Part shown: piece by piece, positions 58,711 to 64,000 of the stretch
Numbering within the stretch: the first letter of the stretch is position 1
Layout: each line of letters begins with the position of its first letter
NCBI RefSeq assembly: GCF_038396675.1
Contig: NC_088934.1
Span: 3,042,001-3,106,000 of the forward strand
Source of the DNA: Hydra vulgaris
Taxonomy: Eukaryota > Cnidaria > Hydrozoa > Anthoathecata > Hydridae
Length of the DNA stretch: 64,000 nt
Direction of reading: 5' to 3'
The notes under the pieces: generated by a model
The model's database searches: none
What the model saw: the letters and a program-made list of their open reading frames with translations, nothing else
What the model was told of the DNA's origin: nothing
Translations under genes and position numbers: made by a program

Positions 58711-58812
58711 TATTTATTTTAATTTTTTAAATATTTTATATTTAAAAATAAATTGTAGTTGTTACCAGAGTTGCAAAAAAAAACGCTTTTTCCTCTTGCG
58801 TTTTTTTATTTA
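58711..58812 (+). repeat. Left inverted arm flanking the LINE
   Basis: About 100 bp containing TTGTAGTTGTTACCAGAGTT and ACGCTTTTTCCTCTTGCG. The inverse of 63219-63320 with only a few differences. A further hairpin (TTTTTACTTTTGGTTTT and its complement, 58814-58945) separates it from the LINE. Confidence 0.88.
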
Positions 58813-59013
58813 GTTTTTTTAAAACCAAAAGTAAAAAGAATTTTAGTCAAATTCAGTCTTCGTTATCCTATATAAATCTGAAATTAAAATGTGTTTAATA
58901 ACATTATTCTTTTTACTTTTGGTTTTAAAAAAACTAAAAAAAACTTTGAGAGCGATAAAAGTTAAAAAAAAAAAGTTTTGTGGATATTATTTTTACGAAA
59001 TATTATTTATCTA

Positions 59014-59834
59014 ATGGCTAAATCGGACGAATTTGTTTCCATTGTTATGACGAGGGAAATGCTAAATCTACAAAAAGAAACGATTTTATCTTTTTTTCGT
59101 GAAGCTATTTCAAGCATGAATCAAAAGTTTGATAATTTTCAAACAAGTTTTCAAGATGTTCGACGCGAACTAGACGATATAAAATCAGGATTGATTTTTG
59201 TTGGTGGCGTATGCGAAGACAAAATTAAAGCAGTAGGAGAAAAATAAATAAAATTTGTGAAGATTTAACAAATGTCAGAAAAATGCAGGGAAAAATATCT
59301 TTAAACAATACCGAACTAAAACTAAAGAGCGTAGATAACGAAGATAGAAATAGGCGTAATAACTTACGAATCGATGGGGTAGTTGAAACAAACGAAGAAA
59401 AAGATTGGGATATAACAAAAGAAAAAATAAAGAAACTTCTTAACGTTCAACTTGGAATAGAGAAAAATATTAAGATTGAACGAGGCCATTGAGTGGGACT
59501 AGCTAAAGTAGAACGAGCTCGAACAATTGTTCTAAAGCTTCGTGATTATGATGATAAAAAGGTAATCTTAGAAAAAGCAATGAAATTAAAAGGGAGCAAG
59601 ATCTTTATAAATGAAGATTTTAGTTTTACGACTCGAAAAATACGAAAAGACCTTTTTGAGCAGGCCAAGCTTCATCGACAAAACGGTCATTACGCTAAAG
59701 TCGTGTACAATAAACTTATTGTTCACGAATTTAAAGAAAACATCCACAAAGTGATTGTTAATTTAACGCATGGAAATGAAGAAATTGACCACAGCGCAGC
59801 TGGTTGTTTGACGCACAGAAACGAGTTTTTTTAA
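59014..59834 (+). pseudogene. LINE ORF1 (coiled coil plus RRM-like domain), broken
   Basis: RNA-binding chaperone-type protein of the LINE. The first piece (MAKSDEFVSIVMTREMLNLQ on, to 59247) is a likely coiled coil (FREAISSMNQKFDNFQTSF). After a frameshift near 59250-59283 it continues with RNRRNNLRIDGVVETNEEKD, LLNVQLGI and IERGH. Then TGA at 59490 interrupts what should be R-A-H-R-V-G (CGA to TGA, a CpG decay), followed by RARTIVLKLRDYDDKKVILE and the C-terminal part to 59834. The L1-ORF1p-like domain order is visible; the start at 59014 was chosen because upstream codons lack character. Confidence 0.8.
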
Positions 59835-59864
59835 AGTTCTAATTTAATTCATTGTTTTTTATCT

Positions 59865-62765
59865 ATGGATATTTTATTTGATCTTTTTAATTATTCGTTA
59901 AAAATGGCTACTCATTTTGAAAATTTAAATTCTTTTGAGGGTAACTTTTTAAATAACCTGTCTGAAGAAAATATAAATATTTTTCAAGAAACCCAAATGA
60001 ACTTAATTGACACACCATATATTGATCCTTTTGATTTTAAAATAATAAACGATCATTGTTCTATTTCAGTTTTGCATATAAACATTAAAAGTATGCAGCA
60101 AAATTTTGAGAAACTAAAAGAATTTTTAAATATTATTAATTACATGTTCGACGTCATAGATCTTTCAGAGACTTGGCATGATTTTGAAAATTCTCTGGCA
60201 AATTAAAAGTAGAATTAAATTCTACTTTTAATTTGCCATCTTATAAACTTATTAGTCAAACAAGAGGAAGTCGAAAAAAGGTGGAAGGTTAGGGCTTTAT
60301 GTCTCAAAAAAGCATGATTTTAAGGTAAAAAACATACTATGCTTCTCAAACGATAATTATGAAAGCCTTTTCATTGAAATTGTAAATAAAAAATTTCGAA
60401 ATATTTTAATTGGATGCGTTTATCGTCCACCAAGTGGCAAAATCAAATCATTTCAAACTTTTATCAAAAACACTATTGAAAAAATAAATAAAGAAAATAA
60501 AACTTTATACGTTATTGGAGACATGAACCTTGATTCTCTAACTTATTCAAAGTCTCCGAAAACAAAATCGTTTTTTGATATGCTTCTTAAATTTAATGTC
60601 TTGTCAGCAATTAATAAGCCAACACGAGTGTCAAAAACTTCGGCAACGGCAATAGACAATATTTTAATTAACAATTACCTGGAAATGGAATTTCAAACCG
60701 GGATATTTATGACTGATATTAGCGATCACTTTCCGATATTTATAAAAGTAAGAAATTTAAAGGCCATGTCTGATTGTGAACAAAAAGTTATAAGTTTGAA
60801 AAAACGCAATCTTAAAACGAGTAATACTAATGAATTATCGATTAGACTAAAACAAGAAACGTGGTCCAACGTGTATAGATGTCATGACACTAACGAAGCT
60901 TTTAATAATTTTTTAGATATATTCCTAAACACTGAAAATGAGATAAACTACAAAAATTATAAATATTTTTACCAAAATCTTATCAAAAAGGCTAAAAATA
61001 AATACTACAGTAATCAAATCATTAAATGCAAATCTGATAATAAGAAAACGTGGTCCATTATTAATGAGATAATCGGAAGGAAAAAGATAAATTCAACTTC
61101 TTTACCAAAAAAAATTAATATTAACAACACTGACATATTCTGTAAAAAACAAATCTTGGAAGAATTTAACAAATATTTTATACATATTGGTTCTAATCTC
61201 GCTAATAAAATAAGTCCAACATCTGATTTATTTAAAATCTAAAACCCGCAAATAACGCTATCATGTTTGATAAAGAATTCGAAGAAGCCTTTTCCTCTTT
61301 GAAAAAAAAGAAAGTACCAGGGTTTGATGAAATAACTAGCGATTTAGTTATCTTCAATAAAATCAGTCTAAGCAGACCTCTGGTCCATATACTTATCAAT
61401 AACATCGGGGATTTTCCCTGATGTACTTAAATTAGCAAAATTAATTCCTATTTTTAAATGCAATGAACATTCAGACATAACCAATTATAGACCTATATCA
61501 ATACTTTCTGTATTTTCAAAACTTTTCGAACGTGTAATTTATAATAGAATCTATAATCACCTCACTAAAAACAAATTATTTTACCCAAACCAGTTTGGAT
61601 TTCAAAAAAATCTCTCAACAGAGCATGCAATCATTGAATTAGTTAATCAAATAACTGATGGTTTTAAACAAAACAAATTTACTCTAGGAGTATTTATTGA
61701 CTTATCAAAAGCTTTTGACACAGTTGACCATTGCATCCTATTAGATAAACTAAAGCACTATGGCATAATTAATAAAACTTACAATTGGATTGAAAGTTAT
61801 CTTACCAATAGAAAACAATACATGTGCAATATACAATCTGGAGTTTTAAATGTTTTATGTGGAGTCCCCCAAGGATCTATCCTTGGTCCACTCCTATTTT
61901 TAATTTATATAAATGATTTTTGCAATGCATCTTTAAAACTTATTTCAGTCATGTTTGCTGATGATACAAATATCTTTCTTACTAACAATGATATCAAGAA
62001 ATTATACTTAGATATGAATATTGAACTAAATAAAGTAAATAATTGGTTTAGGGCTAACAAACTCTCACTTAACTCAGAGAAAACAAACTATATATTATTC
62101 CATAAAAAACACAAGAAGAAAACCTTCCTCTTAAGTTGCCTGACGTTATCTTTAATGATAACTTAATTAAAAAACAAGCCAGTATAAGGTTCTTAGGAGT
62201 TTTTGTTGATGAGAACTTATCCTGGCTTCCTCAAAAAAGATATATTCAATCTAAAATCACTAATATAATTGGTATGATGTATCGAGTTCGCTCATATATC
62301 AATAAACAAAGTCTCAAACTAATATATTTTGGACTAATTCATTGCTTCATCAGCTATGCTAACATAACATGGGCGAGTACGCAACCATCAAAACTTAAAA
62401 AAATTTATAGTCTACAAAAACATGCTAGCAGAATCATTTACTCTAAAAATAAGCGTGAACACGCTAAACCTATATTGAAAGATATGAAAATGATGGATGC
62501 TTATGAAATAAATGTCTATCAGCATTTAATTTTTATGTATCGATTCAATAATAATCTCTCTCCTGCAAACTTTAATAACAAGTTTGAAATAAACATAAAT
62601 GAAAACTATTATCTAAGAGCAAATATTAGTAACTCATATAAACTGCCTCAAAACTTAAATAAATATGCTGAATATAGCATTGCATATCGAGGACCAAATA
62701 TATGGAATAGTTATCAAAAAGGATTCAAATGTATGGCAAAATCATTAAGTTCATTTAAGTTCTAA
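59865..62765 (+). pseudogene. LINE ORF2 (endonuclease and reverse transcriptase), broken
   Basis: Target-primed retrotransposition enzyme. AP-type endonuclease: SVLHINIKSMQQNFEKLKEF, LSETW, GCVYRPPSG, GDMNLDS and DISDHFPIF. Reverse transcriptase: NYRPISILSVFSKLFERVIY, LSKAFDTVDH, GVPQGSILGPLLFLIYINDF and the catalytic MFADDTNIF (about 61950). The C-terminal part has KLSLNSEKTNYILF and, in a new frame, RFLGVFVDENLSW. Frames break at 60196-60238 (a 43-bp palindrome), about 61240, about 61415 and about 62140. All catalytic blocks read correctly, so loss of function is by frame only. Confidence 0.9.
60196..60238. repeat. Perfect 43-bp palindrome inside LINE endonuclease
   Basis: Arms of 21 bp (left one containing GGCAAATTAAAAGTAGAATT) meet over one base. 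The right arm encodes the expected NSTFNLPS; the left arm is its inverted copy and creates the stop at 60204-60206. Confidence 0.93.
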
Positions 62766-63218
62766 TAAAAAAGGAAATTTTTAAAATTTGAGAATCAATT
62801 GTGCTTAAAAGGATCATCAAGTAATTTTAATTATTTTAGTATTTATTTTATTTGATCTTTTTTTTGATTTACTGATTAGCGCAGCAGTTTTATGTCCATT
62901 AGCGTTTTTTAATTTTATATCTATATTCTACTAAAAATGTATAAAGAGGCTGTATGAAAAGATTGCGATGACGTATTGTCATTTTCATCTTCTTTGAGCC
63001 CCTGTCTGTTTAACTTTTTATTTTATAAAGATCATTGTAAAAAAGAACAGTTTTTATTTTTTATTGCATATACAAAAACGGTGCTTGTTGACAAGATTTT
63101 ACTGTCTTCTTTGTATCTACGGACATATTTTTATTTTTTCTTGTATATATATGTTGATTATTTATTGTTAAACAGCCAAAAAATAAAAAATAAATAAAAA
63201 ATTAAAAATAAAAAAAAA

Positions 63219-63320
63219 TAAATAAAAAAATGCAAGAGGAAAAAGCGTTATTTTTTGCAATTCTGGTAACAACTACAACTTATTTTTAAATATAAAATAT
63301 TTAAAAAATTAAAATAAATT
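63219..63320 (-). repeat. Right inverted arm flanking the LINE
   Basis: Begins right at the LINE A-rich tail (TGCAAGAGGAAAAAGCG) and ends AATTAAAATAAATT. The inverse of 58711-58812. Confidence 0.88.
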
Positions 63321-64000
63321 GCCGAATACGATGCATGCATCATGTTTAAGAGAGCTCACTTAATTAAAAACACCTGTTGACAAAAAATTTAACAAATTTT
63401 GACTTTTTTCGTTTAGCAGGGCTGATCTAAAATTAGGAAAAGAATTTTTAAAATAAGGATGCGTGCTAAAACTTTCCAGGTCTACATTTTTTCAAAAAAT
63501 CATTACCTCATTTTGGAACATTATGAACAGGTAACCAAAGTAAGCATAAGTTTTACTTTTGCGTTTCAAGATATTGAACTAGGAGTTTCAAGATATTGAA
63601 CTAGGAGTTTCAAGATATTGAACTAGGAGTTTATGCCTTCGAAACCTTTAGAATGAGTATGAATATATTTAGTATTTCTGAAAATGCTTTTGATAAATTG
63701 CAAAAAAAAAAAATGGTTTGGTTTATAATGTTTATTCAAATGTTACAACTAAAAGTGTGAAAAAAGGCAAGCTTAAGAAAGATATAGAAAATGAAATGGA
63801 TTGTCCCTACTATCAATGTATTGATAGAAGTGACAATCTAGTTTATGGTGCCGAATAAACGTACCGATATATTAATTTAGCACCAAAAACTTCCAACATG
63901 TTTTTTCTAAGCCCATTAGACCTTAATACAATCTTTTTTTTAATAAAATTAAAGTTTTCTTAACTATGAATTAGTATAAATATAAAATAACTTTAAAAGA
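63321..64000. other. End of window, weak coding-like stretch
   Basis: A 22-bp repeat (AACTAGGAGTTTCAAGATAT plus TG) occurs three times at 63569-63632. 63725-63860 (+) reads KKGKLKKDIENEMDCPYYQC then IDRSDNLVYGAE before a stop; it looks coding-like but I cannot name it. Confidence 0.35.

Larger units (their letters stand above)
58970..63230 (+). mobile_element. CR1-like non-LTR retrotransposon (LINE), near full length, broken
   Basis: Carries an ORF1 and an ORF2 with endonuclease and reverse transcriptase, in the usual order, and an A-rich tail of AAATA type (63178-63230). The frames contain one nonsense change and about five frameshifts, so it is a recent but dead copy. It lies between inverted repeats of about 100 bp that are not part of any LINE type I know. 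Confidence 0.9.

Noticed and set aside
58978..59834. Host gene with coiled coil
   Set aside because: Adjacent to ORF2 in the same orientation and matching LINE ORF1 layout.

Overview
This window is AT-rich, intron-rich animal DNA, packed with decayed transposons. The closest fit I can infer is a Hydra-like cnidarian: very high A+T, short exons in long introns, CR1-like LINEs, many Tc1/mariner and hAT relics, and tRNA-derived SINEs. The species call is inference; nothing here proves it. There are no prokaryotic operons, CRISPR arrays or rRNA genes.

Only two host genes are well supported. (1) A complete eukaryotic glutathione synthetase gene (GSS) on the + strand, 7505-25988. I assembled it from 12 exons with GT/AG borders and compatible phases throughout; it gives 485 codons plus a stop through all the expected family motifs (human protein 474 aa). 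(2) A single-exon class A GPCR on the - strand, 36680-37555, with divergent motifs.

Layout. 1-7450: a G-rich-ended DNA element, a foldback element, a dead Tc1-like transposon and a 48-bp tandem array. 7455-26031: GSS; its introns carry three LINE fragments, a tRNA-derived SINE, two foldback elements, minisatellites and many short hairpins. 26-36 kb: microsatellites, a Tigger/pogo relic, two copies of a second SINE family, and a hAT relic with ends. 36.7-37.6 kb: the GPCR. 38-48 kb: mostly featureless AT-rich DNA with a third SINE copy, a second hAT relic, three consecutive tandem arrays and an RT fragment. 48-54.4 kb: two Tc1 copies of one family, one split by a hAT-type MITE with a perfect 8-bp duplication. 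54.4-57.4 kb: a 3-kb giant foldback element with tandem-repeat arms and an 8-bp target duplication, carrying a second foldback in one arm only. 58.7-63.3 kb: a nearly full-length but broken CR1-like LINE lying between about 100-bp inverted repeats.

A pattern running through the whole window is the recurrence of short perfect inverted duplications (arms 11-21 bp, loops 1-16 nt). Some lie inside former coding sequence of transposons, where they break the frame. They look like the scar of a local snap-back copying process rather than a single element family.
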